Of a DNA stretch of 64,000 nucleotides, positions 17,890 through 28,945 are shown piece after piece. The DNA lies in the NCBI GenBank assembly GCA_021774735.1, contig JAJFIS010000047.1, positions 1 through 64,000 on the forward strand, given 5' to 3'. The notes beneath the pieces were generated by a model. It worked only from the letters and a program-made list of their open reading frames with translations, was not told the DNA's origin and ran no database searches. The first letter of the stretch is position 1; the number at the start of each line of letters is the position of its first letter. Source of the DNA: Alphaproteobacteria bacterium (GTDB taxonomy: Bacteria; Pseudomonadota; Alphaproteobacteria; Sphingomonadales; Kordiimonadaceae). Made by a program: the position numbers and the translations under genes.

Positions 17890-18318
17890 GTGACAAGCGA
17901 AGCATCAATGAAAGAAAATGAATATATTTTTCTTCATATGACCACAGATATTGTTTCAGCCTACGTAAGCAATAATAAAATAAATACAGACGAATTGCCG
18001 AACTTAATTAAAGAGGTATACGGTGCGCTATGCCATGTAATTGGCCTGTCACAAGATGCGGGAAATGAAGGTCTTATCCCCGCCGTTCCAATTAAAAAAT
18101 CCATCACACATGACTACATCATATGCCTAGAAGACGGTAAACATTTGAAAATGCTGAAACGCTATTTACGCACCCATTTCCAATTATCACCGGCCGAATA
18201 TAGGGCCAAATGGGGGCTAGCATCAGACTATCCCATGGTCGCGCCTGGCTATGCCCAGCGGCGGTCTGACTTTGCCAAAAAAATCGGCCTCGGTAAAACT
18301 CCCAACAAAACAAAATAA
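17890..18318 (+). CDS. MucR/Ros family zinc-finger transcriptional regulator
   Basis: 142 residues. The Ros/MucR core is at about 75-125: DYIICLEDGKHLKMLKRYLR then THFQLSPAEYRAKWGL, with the zinc-finger Cys and the H-x-x-x-H region modified as in many MucR proteins, followed by DYPMVAPGYAQRRSDFAKKIGLG. The N-terminus holds the helical oligomerisation segment. MucR proteins are H-NS-like global silencers controlling exopolysaccharide and motility genes, which fits this genome's large exopolysaccharide locus. The start may be GTG 17890 or ATG 17908; neither has a strong ribosome site. Confidence 0.88.
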   Translation: MTSEASMKENEYIFLHMTTDIVSAYVSNNKINTDELPNLIKEVYGALCHVIGLSQDAGNEGLIPAVPIKKSITHDYIICLEDGKHLKMLKRYLRTHFQLSPAEYRAKWGLASDYPMVAPGYAQRRSDFAKKIGLGKTPNKTK

Positions 18319-18353
18319 TTGATTTGGTTTGAATGTGGAAATTTCATGGATGT

Positions 18354-18581
18354 TTAAATTACAACGCCCGGCGGCTTTGATTTGCCCTCGCCGTCTTCGT
18401 TATCTTTTTCATTTTTCTTCAGCAAATAATTGAGCTTTTGTGTAGCAAGACGTTTTAAATGCTCACGCGGTGCAGCTGGGTCACCCACAATTATCGCCTC
18501 AAGACCAGAAATTGTATCAACAGCTGTTACTTTAACAACATTTCCAACGGAAATAAATTCAATGATGACATCGCGCATCAT
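18354..18581 (-). CDS. Small conserved protein downstream of hemA (DUF6898-like)
   Basis: 75 residues from the ATG preceded by AAAGGACCAA: MMRDVIIEFISVGNVVKVTA, then DTISGLEAIIVGDPAAP and a helix LKRLATQKLNYLLKK, ending in a charged tail. I recognise it as the small uncharacterised alphaproteobacterial family found near central metabolic genes, with moderate certainty. It is 20 bp downstream of the hemA stop and so probably co-transcribed with it. Function unknown. Confidence 0.65.
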   Translation of the reverse strand: MMRDVIIEFISVGNVVKVTAVDTISGLEAIIVGDPAAPREHLKRLATQKLNYLLKKNEKDNEDGEGKSKPPGVVI

Positions 18582-18601
18582 TTGGTCCTTTGTACCTGCA
18601 A

Positions 18602-19819
18602 TCAAGCTGCTATGCGCTGCAAACCCAATTGATCCCAGACAATCGATAACGCTTTTACAAGCGCTTCTATCATCGCGTCGCTATGTAATGGCCCAGGGGT
18701 AAAGCGAAGGCGCTCCGTGCCTCGTGGCACTGTTGGGTAATTGATCGGCTGAACATATATAGCGTGGTCATTGAGCAGCATATCTGAAATAGTTTTGCAG
18801 AGAACAGGGTCACCCACCAAAAGTGGCACTATGTGGCTTTCGGCATCCATCACGGGCAGGCCTGCACTGTTGAAGGCTCTACGCAAATAGGCAGCGCGCT
18901 CTTGATGCTTTTGACGTTCAACGTTTGATTTCCGTAAATGCCGCACACTTGCTAAGGCCCCCGCCGTTAAAACTGGGCTTAAAGCCGTGGTAAAAATAAA
19001 GCTAGATGCATAAGAGCGCACCACATCAATCAGCTTTCGGCTAGATGCGATATAGCCCCCCATTACACCAAAAGCTTTACCAAGGGTGCCTTCAATAACG
19101 GTTAAGCGATGCTCTAATCCCTCTCGCTGCGCTATACCACCACCCTCACGGCCATACATGCCAACCGCATGCACTTCATCAAGGTAGGTCAAGGCACCAT
19201 ATTGGTCCGCAAGATCACAAATTTCTTTGATAGGCGCTATATCACCATCCATCGAGTAAACTGATTCGAACGCAATAATTTTCGGAGCCTTTGGATCACT
19301 TGCCTTAAGCAACTCTTCTAAATGCTGAACATCACTGTGACGAAAAATATGTTTGCGCGCACCAGAATTGCGGATTCCCTGGATCATAGAAGCATGATTT
19401 TGAGCGTCTGAGAAAACTACACAATTTGGTAAGATTCTGGCTAGTGTTGATAATGTCGCTTCATTTGAAATATAACCGGATGTGAACAATAAGGCCGCTT
19501 CTTTTCGGTGAAGACTGGCAAGCTCCTCTTCCAAATTAACATGATAGTGGCTTGTACCTGCGATATTTCGTGTGCCACCAGCACCCGCACCCGCTTCATC
19601 CAGTGCACCGTGCATGGCCGCCAAAACATCTGGATGCTGCCCCATACCCAAATAGTCATTACTGCACCATACAGTAACTTGGCGTGATTCTTCTGCCGTT
19701 TCAAAGCGTGTCGCTCGGGGGAAATCACCACGACGGCGAACAATATCCGTGAATACGCGGTAGCGCCCTTCATCATGAATGGCAGCTATAGCATCAGCAA
19801 AGACTTTTTCGTAGTCCAT
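18602..19819 (-). CDS. hemA: 5-aminolevulinate synthase
   Basis: 405 residues of the alpha-oxoamine synthase family: [73 protein letters not shown] and the PLP-lysine motif [15 protein letters not shown]. It makes ALA from glycine and succinyl-CoA, the C4 route to haem typical of Alphaproteobacteria. It has a recognisable promoter and an operator-like palindrome at its start site, and hemB is nearby. Confidence 0.97.
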   Translation of the reverse strand: MDYEKVFADAIAAIHDEGRYRVFTDIVRRRGDFPRATRFETAEESRQVTVWCSNDYLGMGQHPDVLAAMHGALDEAGAGAGGTRNIAGTSHYHVNLEEELASLHRKEAALLFTSGYISNEATLSTLARILPNCVVFSDAQNHASMIQGIRNSGARKHIFRHSDVQHLEELLKASDPKAPKIIAFESVYSMDGDIAPIKEICDLADQYGALTYLDEVHAVGMYGREGGGIAQREGLEHRLTVIEGTLGKAFGVMGGYIASSRKLIDVVRSYASSFIFTTALSPVLTAGALASVRHLRKSNVERQKHQERAAYLRRAFNSAGLPVMDAESHIVPLLVGDPVLCKTISDMLLNDHAIYVQPINYPTVPRGTERLRFTPGPLHSDAMIEALVKALSIVWDQLGLQRIAA

Positions 19820-19890
19820 TAATAAAGATCCAATTTCCAGTCAAGTTGGTGCTTTCATACCCTAGCTGATACAACAGGTCCAGTGAACAA

Positions 19891-19910
19891 TTGTCACATC
19901 TATATGACAA
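19891..19910. promoter_or_regulatory. 20-bp operator-like palindrome upstream of hemA
   Basis: TTGTCACATCTATATGACAA is an inverted repeat with TTGTCA/TGACAA arms and AT/AT inner matches. It lies just after the predicted hemA -10, where a bound repressor would block transcription. It contains TGT-N12-ACA, a spacing used by PpsR/CrtJ, but the arms would also suit other regulators, including the neighbouring MarR protein. The binding protein is unknown. Confidence 0.55.
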
Positions 19911-19911
19911 G

Positions 19912-19940
19912 TATATCCAATTCATAATACCTATTGACAA
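19912..19940 (-). promoter_or_regulatory. Putative sigma70 promoter of hemA
   Basis: On the minus strand TTGTCA (19940-19935) is followed after 17 nt by GATATA (19917-19912), placing the transcript start near 19905, within the palindrome at 19891-19910 and about 85 bp before the hemA ATG. Confidence 0.5.
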
Positions 19941-19970
19941 ACAGCCACACTATAGCTGGAAAATAAAGGA

Positions 19971-20450
19971 TCACATAGCAAAGCGCAACTTATCCGTCCA
20001 ATAGCGCTCAAGATTACGTAAATTGCGCCTGAGTAGGATAAGTTCATCGTCAGCAATTAAGGCATCACGCTGCATTTCTGCCAGTTGACTTTGGTAAAGC
20101 GTGTCAACTTGTTCACGAATTTCACGGCCCTGATCCGTCAGGCTAATACGAACTGCCCGGCGATCATGTTCTGAGCGTTCATGAAGTAAATAGCCCATCT
20201 CAACCAATTTTTTCAAATTATACGATACATTTGACCCTTGATAATAACCGCGAGTCTTCAATTCACCCGCCGTCATTTCATGTTCGCCGATATTATAAAT
20301 CAACAATGCTTGAACCGGATTTATTTCGTTATTACCGCAACGATCCAAATGGTCTTTAATAACATCCAATAAGCGGCGGTGTAGTCGCTCTACAAGACCC
20401 AATATATCTAAAAACAGCGTTTTCGGGTTATTTAAGTCATATACATTCAT
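19971..20450 (-). CDS. MarR-type winged-helix regulator (LdtR-like)
   Basis: 159 residues. The winged helix spans about 45-115: NPVQALLIYNIGEHEMTAG and ELKTRGYYQGSNVSYNLKKL, then SEHDRRAVRISLTDQGREI. The RGYY-GSNVSYNLKKLVE segment is characteristic of the LdtR branch known from Rhizobiales, where LdtR is linked to L,D-transpeptidase and stress genes. It lies between hemA and hemB and is divergent from hemB, so it might regulate haem genes, but that is inference. Confidence 0.82.
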   Translation of the reverse strand: MNVYDLNNPKTLFLDILGLVERLHRRLLDVIKDHLDRCGNNEINPVQALLIYNIGEHEMTAGELKTRGYYQGSNVSYNLKKLVEMGYLLHERSEHDRRAVRISLTDQGREIREQVDTLYQSQLAEMQRDALIADDELILLRRNLRNLERYWTDKLRFAM

Positions 20451-20700
20451 TTCTTCTTGCCTTTTTACCTGATATTTTTGTTAATTATCACCATGACGCC
20501 TAATAAAGCTCTCATATTTACTAAGAAATTTCATCTATTTTTATAACCATTGAACAAATTCCTTAACAACGACTTAAATTTACAATTTGAACTAAATATT
20601 TTTTTGCCTGAAAATGTCTGACTTCTTGCCAAGTTAGGGGAATTAGCTTTAAACCCTGTTCAAGCTAATGCTGCAATTTTTCCCAATCGATAGCTTTTAG

Positions 20701-21699
<999 letters not shown>

Positions 21700-22299
21700 T
21701 TATTCAGCAGGCTTTGGAAATTCCACGAGCATGCCATTATACCACTTACGCGGCCCAGATATTTCCCAACGAAAACTATTATCCGAGCTTACAAGTGACA
21801 CAGGCAAATATGGTGGTGCACCGGCTAGTGATCCAGGATGACAACTAACCTTCTCATTTCTATATAGGTTCGCTGTCCAAGCAGAAAATTGCTGCTCAGA
21901 GAGTTTATGGCCATCTTCCCATGTAAATCCCTTTGTGGCACATGACATTCTTAGCCCAATCCAAAATTTACCACCCTTTGTAGGCACCGAAAAATTTGAC
22001 ATTAAGAAAAAATGAGTGTCGCCAGACTTAATAGTCGCTAATTGACCTCGTCTACCATTATATAACAGCTCATTTGAAGCGCGTTGAGCAATCCACCAAT
22101 CCATTTTACTGCCAGATTCTATATAATATAACTGATAATAACTGCCGCTTGAAGGGTCTAAAATGGGCTTTGTCCTGGCTATCGGTGGGCTGTGCCACGA
22201 TGCGGCATCTTGCTTAGCCCAAGCTTCTGACTGCGCATTGGCCTGTAATGATGTAAACAACATCCATGACATAACAATCATAAGGCTTAAAATTCTCAA
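21700..22299 (-). CDS. Secreted protein with a C-type-lectin-like domain
   Basis: 199 residues. A Sec signal peptide (RILSLMIVMSWMLFTSLQAN, cut probably after ANA at about 22) is followed by a domain with C-type-lectin-fold marks: GSYYQLYYI, a helix WWIAQRASNELLYNGRRGQL ending in ATI, then KFWIGLRMSC, GFTWEDGH and a final RWEISGPRKWYNGMLVEF, with cysteines that could form the conserved disulfide. The canonical Ca-binding EPN/WND motifs are not evident. The start is TTG with GGGAGAG upstream. Its stop directly abuts hemB's stop. Ligand unknown. Confidence 0.6.
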   Translation of the reverse strand: MRILSLMIVMSWMLFTSLQANAQSEAWAKQDAASWHSPPIARTKPILDPSSGSYYQLYYIESGSKMDWWIAQRASNELLYNGRRGQLATIKSGDTHFFLMSNFSVPTKGGKFWIGLRMSCATKGFTWEDGHKLSEQQFSAWTANLYRNEKVSCHPGSLAGAPPYLPVSLVSSDNSFRWEISGPRKWYNGMLVEFPKPAE

Positions 22300-22387
22300 A
22301 GCTCTCTCCCAACTATTACTTTTTGTTACAATATCAAGTGTTAACGCAACAAGAATGTCACAAACAATATGAACTGTCCATGAACCT

Positions 22388-23104
22388 TTAGCGGTTTAAA
22401 GCCTTAATAATACCACGAAATGTCTGCACTTCCTGTGGGGACAGCTCTGCATTTTGCAGCAGATTACGCAGCATGCGACGTTGACTTCCACGACGATCTT
22501 CTGAGCGAAAATACCCTTTGCCCTCAAGGGCATTTTCCATATGCTCCATTAGTCCAATTAAATCTCGCTTTGGTGCCAATCCCTCAGCGTCAGATGGTTG
22601 AAGAGGAACCGTGATATCTGACGCTTTAGCCCACTCCCAAGCGCAAATGAGCACTGCCTGAGCTAAATTTAAGCTACCGAAGTCAGGATTAACCGGCACC
22701 GTTAAAATACTGTCAGCAAGTGCAATATCATCGTTCGCCAGCCCAGAGCGCTCCGGCCCAAGCATAATAGCTGGCCTTTCACCTCTAAGCGTTGCTGCTT
22801 TCATTTTCGCAATAGCTGCGGGCGGCGTTGCAATTGGTTTGTTCATGCCGCGCTCCCGCACTGTGGCGGCGAACACAAGCGTACAGTCAGCTATGGCATC
22901 TTCTGTTGTTTCAAACACTTGTGCGCCGTCTAGCACAACATCAGCCCCCGCAGCTGAAGGCCCTGCCGCTGGATTTGGCCAGCCATCTCTTGGCTTTACC
23001 AGTCGTAAGTCGGTCAGGCCGAAATTCAGCATTGCGCGCGCAGTATGGCCAATATTTTCGCCAAGCTGAGGCTGAACAAGGATGACGGCGGGTTTAATGT
23101 CCAT
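22388..23104 (-). CDS. trmJ: tRNA/rRNA methyltransferase of the SPOUT family (TrmJ-like)
   Basis: 238 residues from the ATG at 23104 (AAGG upstream): PAVILVQPQLGENIGHTARA, LRLVKPRDGWPN, VFAATVRERGMNKP, IMLGPERSGLANDDIALAD and VNPDFGSLNLAQAV are the SpoU/TrmJ signatures. TrmJ 2'-O-methylates tRNA position 32. The C-terminal helical extension with QRRMLRNLLQNAELSPQEVQ is typical of TrmJ. It follows cysS nearly without a gap. Confidence 0.9.
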   Translation of the reverse strand: MDIKPAVILVQPQLGENIGHTARAMLNFGLTDLRLVKPRDGWPNPAAGPSAAGADVVLDGAQVFETTEDAIADCTLVFAATVRERGMNKPIATPPAAIAKMKAATLRGERPAIMLGPERSGLANDDIALADSILTVPVNPDFGSLNLAQAVLICAWEWAKASDITVPLQPSDAEGLAPKRDLIGLMEHMENALEGKGYFRSEDRRGSQRRMLRNLLQNAELSPQEVQTFRGIIKALNR

Positions 23105-23109
23105 TGGCC

Positions 23110-24444
23110 TTAATCCGCTTTGCGCCATGTTGTGCCCGCTGGCCCGTCTTCAAGGGTCACGCCCATGGCTGACAGAGTTTCTCGTACACGGTCGGCGGTT
23201 GCCCAATCCTTGTTTGCTTTGGCTTCTGAACGCTCAGTGATAAGCACTTCAATTTTGGCCGCATCCAAATCAGACGCACCCCCGCCCTGAAACCAATCTT
23301 GCGCCGGTTGGGTCAAAAGCCCTAAAAACTGGGCACCCGCCAGCAAATCAGATGCTGTGTCGGGTTTTGCTAGTGCCTCAAGCGCTGCTATGGCTTGCGG
23401 CGTATTAATGTCGTCCGAGATCGCCGCTATAACTGTTTCGGGCACAGCTGTGCTTGGCGTAACCCTTTCGCTTAAGCGGTACCAACGGTCCAAACGCTTT
23501 TTCTGTTCGGCGACCACTGCGCGGGAGAAATCCACCGGTTGCCGGTAATGAGCAATCAACAAGGATAGCCGCAGGGCTTCTCCTGGATAGTCACCAATAA
23601 GATCATGAACCGTGTGAAAATTACCGAGGGACTTAGACATCTTCTCACCGTCAACGGTCAAATAACCGTTATGCATCCAGTAGTTAGAAAATATTTTCCC
23701 ATTTGCACATTCGCTCTGGGCAATTTCATTTTCGTGGTGGGGAAAGATCAAATCTTGCCCACCCGCATGAATATCAATCGTTTCTCCCAAATGCTTTGCA
23801 CTCATGCAGGAGCACTCAAGGTGCCAGCCCGGCCTGCCCCGACCCCACGGACTATCCCAACCGGCTTGGTCCGCTGAAGACGGTTTCCACAACACAAAAT
23901 CAGCAGCGTCCCGCTTATAAGGTGCAACTTCGACCCGCGCACCAGCGACAAGTTCATCGCGGCTATGGCCTGACAGGCGCCCATAATTCGCCATGGAGGT
24001 CACATCGAATAACACATGACCCTCTGCAACATAGGCATGATCTTTTTCAATCAGTGTCGCCATCATAGTCAGCATTTCAGGGATATGATCGGTCGCCCGT
24101 GGCTGCAGAGACGGGGTTAACGCATTCAGTGTCGCCATATCCTGCTCATAGACGGAGGAGAATTTTTCCGTAATCGCAGAGATATCAACGCCAGCATCCT
24201 TCGCTTTTGCCATGATACGGTCGTCGATGTCGGTAAAGTTACGGGCATAAGTAACATTATCTTCGCCGTATAACTCCCTGAGAAGTCGAAATAAAACATC
24301 AAACACCACCACAGGCCTTGCATTGCCAATATGGGCAAAGTCATACACAGTTGGTCCGCAGACATACATCCGCACATTACTGGCATCAATGGGTGTAAAA
24401 ACCTCTTTTTTACGAGCGATGGTATTATAAAGTTTAACGGTCAT
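23110..24444 (-). CDS. cysS: Cysteinyl-tRNA synthetase
   Basis: 444 residues of a class I synthetase: MYVCGPTVYDFAHIGNARP with the HIGH motif HIGN, the zinc ligands at CGPTVY and in WHLECSCMS and HAGGQDLIFPHHENE, and the KMSKS motif GEKMSKSLGNF. The C-terminal DALR region (EVLITERSEAKANKDWATAD) and the end GVTLEDGPAGTTW are as expected. It sits between gltX and trmJ on the same strand with tiny gaps. Confidence 0.97.
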   Translation of the reverse strand: MTVKLYNTIARKKEVFTPIDASNVRMYVCGPTVYDFAHIGNARPVVVFDVLFRLLRELYGEDNVTYARNFTDIDDRIMAKAKDAGVDISAITEKFSSVYEQDMATLNALTPSLQPRATDHIPEMLTMMATLIEKDHAYVAEGHVLFDVTSMANYGRLSGHSRDELVAGARVEVAPYKRDAADFVLWKPSSADQAGWDSPWGRGRPGWHLECSCMSAKHLGETIDIHAGGQDLIFPHHENEIAQSECANGKIFSNYWMHNGYLTVDGEKMSKSLGNFHTVHDLIGDYPGEALRLSLLIAHYRQPVDFSRAVVAEQKKRLDRWYRLSERVTPSTAVPETVIAAISDDINTPQAIAALEALAKPDTASDLLAGAQFLGLLTQPAQDWFQGGGASDLDAAKIEVLITERSEAKANKDWATADRVRETLSAMGVTLEDGPAGTTWRKAD

Positions 24445-24449
24445 TGCCC

Positions 24450-25793
24450 CTAAGCCCTCTCGCCCATAAGGCGCTTCATAACACGCTCACGGCCAATAAG
24501 GGGCAGAAGCGTTTTCATATCAGGCCCATGCTGCTGACCCGTTAGTGCCAACCGAAGCGGCATAAACAGAGCCTTACCCTTAACGCCAGTTGCGTCCTTA
24601 ATTGCAGAGGTCCAGGTCTTCCAGCTTTCCGTGTCTAAAACACCCTCAGGCAAAAGCCCCGCACAGACTGCCATATGATCTGCGTCTTCAATCAAAGGCG
24701 TAACCGGGCCATTTATCATCGCTAGCCAGTCAGCAGCTTCGCTAACCTTATGCAGGTTTGCTTTAATGCCGTCCCACAAAACTTCGGTGAAACCTAGGCC
24801 AGAAAGGCGCTCAGATACCGCCTCAAAGGGCAGTTCGTGCATAATACGAGCATTTAACAGCTCTAGGTCCTCTGGGTCTAATTTCGCCGTGCCTCTGCTA
24901 AACTTAGCAAAGTCAAAACCTTGAATAAGCTCACTGGATTCGGCAAATGCTTCAATTGGTTCACTGGTGCCAACACGGGCAAGCAAACTGATAATACTCA
25001 TGGGCTCTAAGCCTGCGCTGTCGCGGTATTCAGCGATGCTCATGGCGCCGTAACGCTTAGACAGCCCTTCACCGCCCTTGCCCGTAAGCAGGGCAAAATG
25101 CGCCATTTTAGGCACTTGGCCGCCCAGAGCTTCAAAAACCTGGATTTGAACGGCGGAATTGGTGACATGGTCTTCACCGCGCACAATGTGGCTAATGTTA
25201 TAGTCGATATCATCAATCACGCTCGGCAGCGTGTAGAGAAAACTACCATCACCGCGAATAAGGATGGGGTCTGATACGCTCGCGAGATCAATGGAAACAT
25301 CGCCGCGTATCAGGTCCGTCCATTCCGCTTTGCCCGGCAGGTCGAGCTTAAAACGCCAATGGGGCTTGCGGCCCTCTGCCTCAAAAGCTGTAATCTCGTC
25401 CTCCGTTAACAAAAGACCTGCCCGGTCATAAACCGGCGGCATGCCGCGCCCAAGCTGAACTTTACGCTTTAGGTCAAGCTCTTCGGATGTTTCAAAGCAT
25501 GGGTATAAGCGGCCATCGGCCTTTAACTTAGCCACCAATTCATTATAGCGGTCAAAGCGCGCAGATTGATTGAAGGTATCAGCCCAGCTAACACCGAGCC
25601 ATTTAAGATCAGCGCGAATGGCATCTTCATATTCTTTTGTAGAGCGAACAAGATCAGTATCATCAATACGCAGGATAAATTCACCGCCCTGTTGGCTAGC
25701 AAACATCCAGTTAACAAGCGCCGCGCGCACATTACCCAAATGAATAAAACCCGTCGGCGATGGGGCAAATCTTACTCGAACCGTCATGTTCAC
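24450..25793 (-). CDS. gltX: Glutamyl-tRNA synthetase (shorter alphaproteobacterial type)
   Basis: 447 residues: VRFAPSPTGFIHLGNVRAAL with the HIGH-type motif HLGN, the catalytic-domain segment FILRIDDTDLVRST, HIVRGEDHVTNSAVQ and a KMSKS-type motif GEGLSKRYG. Alphaproteobacteria often carry two GltX paralogues, one charging tRNA-Gln for the amidotransferase route; the HLGN and LSKR variants resemble the second paralogue, an inference from memory of the family. It precedes cysS by 6 bp. Confidence 0.93.
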   Translation of the reverse strand: MNMTVRVRFAPSPTGFIHLGNVRAALVNWMFASQQGGEFILRIDDTDLVRSTKEYEDAIRADLKWLGVSWADTFNQSARFDRYNELVAKLKADGRLYPCFETSEELDLKRKVQLGRGMPPVYDRAGLLLTEDEITAFEAEGRKPHWRFKLDLPGKAEWTDLIRGDVSIDLASVSDPILIRGDGSFLYTLPSVIDDIDYNISHIVRGEDHVTNSAVQIQVFEALGGQVPKMAHFALLTGKGGEGLSKRYGAMSIAEYRDSAGLEPMSIISLLARVGTSEPIEAFAESSELIQGFDFAKFSRGTAKLDPEDLELLNARIMHELPFEAVSERLSGLGFTEVLWDGIKANLHKVSEAADWLAMINGPVTPLIEDADHMAVCAGLLPEGVLDTESWKTWTSAIKDATGVKGKALFMPLRLALTGQQHGPDMKTLLPLIGRERVMKRLMGERA

Positions 25794-25833
25794 ATTCCTG
25801 TTTATCTGCGGGAAATTTATCTTTCCTGCTCAA

Positions 25834-27501
25834 TTATCTCTTTGCGCTGCGAAATCCATTGGTAATTGGATAACGCCGCTCACGGCCAAAGCTTTTGCGG
25901 GTTAGCTTAACCCCCGGCGGTGCTTGGCGCCTTTTATATTCGGCGATGTACAGCAGGTGCTCTAACCTTGCAACATCTGTTGCACTATGGCCGCGCTTTA
26001 TTATCTCTGCGGCTGACATCTCATCGTCCACCAAGCAGCGCAAAATATCGTCAAGAACCTCATAGGGCGGCAAACTATCCGCGTCCTTTTGGTCTTCCCG
26101 CAGTTCAGCGGTTGGTGGCTTGGTGATGATATTTTCTGGTATCACCATGCCCTTTGGTGCCATGGCACCGTCTGGGAAATTCGTGTTGCGCCAGCGGGAT
26201 ATGCCAAAAACATCCATTTTATAAACGTCTTTAAGCACACTGTAACCACCACACATATCACCGTATAATGTCGCGTAACCCACTGACATTTCTGATTTAT
26301 TACCCGTTGTTAGTAGCATGGAGCCAAATTTATTACTGACCGCCATGAGCAGATTACCGCGCAGGCGGGCCTGAATATTTTCTTCCGTGGTATCAGCTTC
26401 CCTTCCCTCAAATAGATCTGACAAGATGCTTTCTACCGCCGCTGTGCCCTCTGATATTGGCAAAATATCATAGCGAATACCAAGGGCGTTGGAACATGCC
26501 TCAGCGTCAGTGAAGCTATTATCTGAAGTGAAGCGCGTTGGCATCATAACGCCATGAACGCGCGAAGGCCCAAGCGCATCAGCGGCCACTGCAGCTGACA
26601 AGGCACTATCAATGCCGCCTGACATACCAAGCACAACACCGGGAAAATGGTTTTTCTCCACATAATCGCGCAAGCCCAGCATCATGGCTTGGTAAATCGC
26701 GCTATAGCCATCGTCGATGGTCGCCATCTCGCCCATACCACAGTGCATTTTACCGTCACTGCGGTGCCAAGTGGTTAAGGTCTCCGCTTCCGACCAAGCT
26801 GGCAACTGCACCGCCAGTGCACAGTCTGTGTTAATCACGAAGGAAGCACCCTCGAACACCAGTTCATCTTGGCCGCAAATTTGATTGCAAAATACCAATG
26901 GCAAACCGGTTTCTTCAATGCGGGCATTGGCGTGATCTATGCGCTCATGATATTTATCCGCTTCAAAAGGGCTACATGTGGGCACAAGCAAAATTTCAGC
27001 GCCTCTGTCCGCCAAATCCTGCGCCGGAGCTGAGAACCACATATCTTCGCAGACCAAAATGCCCAGCTTAACGCCGCGAAAATCAATCGGGTCCTGCGCT
27101 CTGCCAGCATTGAACACTCGTACTTCATCAAAAACGCCGTAATTGGGTAGTTGCCGTTTAAAACGAATAGCTTTGATAGAACCGCCGTCCAGAAGAATGG
27201 CCGCATTATAAAGTTTGCCAGCTTCAAACCAGGGCGCACCGATCAGCAAGCCCGCCTTACCCTCGCCTTCCGTTATTTCAGCGAGCTTAACCACTGCATC
27301 CATAACCGTGCGCTGAAAGAAAGGTTTTAACACCAAATCTTCGGGGGGATATCCGGTCACGGACAGCTCGGGCGTCATCACAAGGTCAACCTGGGCGACT
27401 GCGCCAGCTTCATACGCCTCTGTAATGCGGGCAATATTCGCCTCAATCGCCCCAACGGTGGGGTTCAACTGCGCCATATATAGTGAAAAACCATCTGTCA
27501 T
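25834..27501 (-). CDS. nadE: Glutamine-dependent NAD+ synthetase
   Basis: 555 residues, two domains. The N-terminal nitrilase-like glutaminase (about 1-270) shows the catalytic Glu in MTPELSVTGYPPEDL, Lys in FKRQLPNYGVFDE and Cys in GILVCEDMW. The C-terminal NAD synthetase domain has the PPi loop VLGMSGGIDSALSAAVAADA, TTGNKSEMSVGY and RRQAPPGVKLTRKSFGRER. It amidates deamido-NAD in the last step of NAD synthesis. Confidence 0.96.
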   Translation of the reverse strand: MTDGFSLYMAQLNPTVGAIEANIARITEAYEAGAVAQVDLVMTPELSVTGYPPEDLVLKPFFQRTVMDAVVKLAEITEGEGKAGLLIGAPWFEAGKLYNAAILLDGGSIKAIRFKRQLPNYGVFDEVRVFNAGRAQDPIDFRGVKLGILVCEDMWFSAPAQDLADRGAEILLVPTCSPFEADKYHERIDHANARIEETGLPLVFCNQICGQDELVFEGASFVINTDCALAVQLPAWSEAETLTTWHRSDGKMHCGMGEMATIDDGYSAIYQAMMLGLRDYVEKNHFPGVVLGMSGGIDSALSAAVAADALGPSRVHGVMMPTRFTSDNSFTDAEACSNALGIRYDILPISEGTAAVESILSDLFEGREADTTEENIQARLRGNLLMAVSNKFGSMLLTTGNKSEMSVGYATLYGDMCGGYSVLKDVYKMDVFGISRWRNTNFPDGAMAPKGMVIPENIITKPPTAELREDQKDADSLPPYEVLDDILRCLVDDEMSAAEIIKRGHSATDVARLEHLLYIAEYKRRQAPPGVKLTRKSFGRERRYPITNGFRSAKR

Positions 27502-27565
27502 GACGCTGTTTTAGCCGTAACTATGGGTGGCAGCAACAGGATAGTGGCCTTGAGCTCGCAAATAT

Positions 27566-28945
27566 TTAACCTGCAGACGCCTGAGCGTTCGCTATTGCTC
27601 TGCGTTCATCCTTCAGCGCTTCCGCAACCTCAAAGGCCAATTCGATCGACTGACTGGCGTTCAGCCTCGGATCGCAGTGGGTATGATAGCGACTGCCCAG
27701 CGTTTCATCGGTGATATCAATGGCACCGCCGGTGCATTCGGTAACATTTTGGCCTGTTAGTTCAAGGTGGATACCGCCAGCGTAAGAGCCCTCAGCCCGG
27801 TGTGCGGCAAAAACATTGCGTACTTCACGCAGAACCCGCTCAAATGGCCGCGTTTTAAAGCCAGTGGAGGCCTTCACCGTATTGCCGTGCATGGGATCGC
27901 ATGACCAAATGATATTTTTGCCTTCGCGCTTTACGGTCCGCAACAGATTAGGCAAATGTTTCTCAACCCCGTCCGCGCCGAAGCGGGTAATAAGGGTCAA
28001 GCGCCCTGCCTCATTGGCGGGGTTTAAAGCATCGATAAGCTTCAGCAGCTCATCGGCCTTTGTCGTTGGGCCAACTTTACAAGCAATTGGATTGCTGATG
28101 CCGCGCATAAATTCAACATGGGCACCGTCTAATTGCCGCGTCCGGTCACCAATCCACAGCAAATGCGCTGATGTATCATACCAATCACCCGAGGTGCTAT
28201 CGACCCTTGTTAGGGCTTGCTCATAGCCCAGCAAAAGCGCCTCGTGCGAGGTGTAAAAGTCAGTGCCCTGCAATTGGGTAACGCTGTCAGGGTCAATGCC
28301 ACATGCTTGCATGAATTCGAGCGCTTTGCCGATTTGCTCAGCTAATTCTTCGTATTTTTCACTAGCGGGACTATCCTCAACAAAAGCGAGATTCCAACGG
28401 TGAACACTCATCAAATTGGCATAACCACCCTGAGCAAAAGCCCTAAGCAAATTTAAAGTTGCAGCAGCTTGGCTGTAAGCTTGCACCATCCTCTCGGGGT
28501 TTGGTTGGCGCGCATCCCCTTCAAAGCGGATGCTGTTGATAATATCACCGCGATAAGAAGGCATTTCAATGCCGCCAGAAATTTCTGTGTCGCTAGAGCG
28601 TGGTTTAGCAAATTGACCTGCCATGCGGCCAACCTTAACCACGGGGCAACTGGCGGCAAAGGTCATCACCACCGCCATCTGCAGCATAACGCGAAATGTA
28701 TCGCGGATATTATTGGGATGAAACTCTGCAAAGCTTTCAGCGCAATCCCCGCCTTGCAGCAGAAAACCATTGCCCGCAGCAACATTTGCCAGCTGTTCTT
28801 TCAGCCTGCGTGCTTCACCTGCAAAAACAAGTGGGGGATAATTGCTTAGCCTAGATTCAGCTTCTGCTAGAGTAGCTGCGTCAGGATACTGAGGCATTTG
28901 TACTTTAGGGAAGTTGCGCCAGCTATCAGGTTTCCAATTCGTCAT
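27566..28945 (-). CDS. Class II (plant-type) 3-deoxy-7-phosphoheptulonate synthase
   Basis: 459 residues from the ATG of [20 protein letters not shown]. Class II DAHP synthase segments are all present: [92 protein letters not shown] and [18 protein letters not shown]. It performs the first step of the shikimate pathway. The 16 upstream codons to 28993 are probably not translated. Confidence 0.95.
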   Translation of the reverse strand: MTNWKPDSWRNFPKVQMPQYPDAATLAEAESRLSNYPPLVFAGEARRLKEQLANVAAGNGFLLQGGDCAESFAEFHPNNIRDTFRVMLQMAVVMTFAASCPVVKVGRMAGQFAKPRSSDTEISGGIEMPSYRGDIINSIRFEGDARQPNPERMVQAYSQAAATLNLLRAFAQGGYANLMSVHRWNLAFVEDSPASEKYEELAEQIGKALEFMQACGIDPDSVTQLQGTDFYTSHEALLLGYEQALTRVDSTSGDWYDTSAHLLWIGDRTRQLDGAHVEFMRGISNPIACKVGPTTKADELLKLIDALNPANEAGRLTLITRFGADGVEKHLPNLLRTVKREGKNIIWSCDPMHGNTVKASTGFKTRPFERVLREVRNVFAAHRAEGSYAGGIHLELTGQNVTECTGGAIDITDETLGSRYHTHCDPRLNASQSIELAFEVAEALKDERRAIANAQASAG

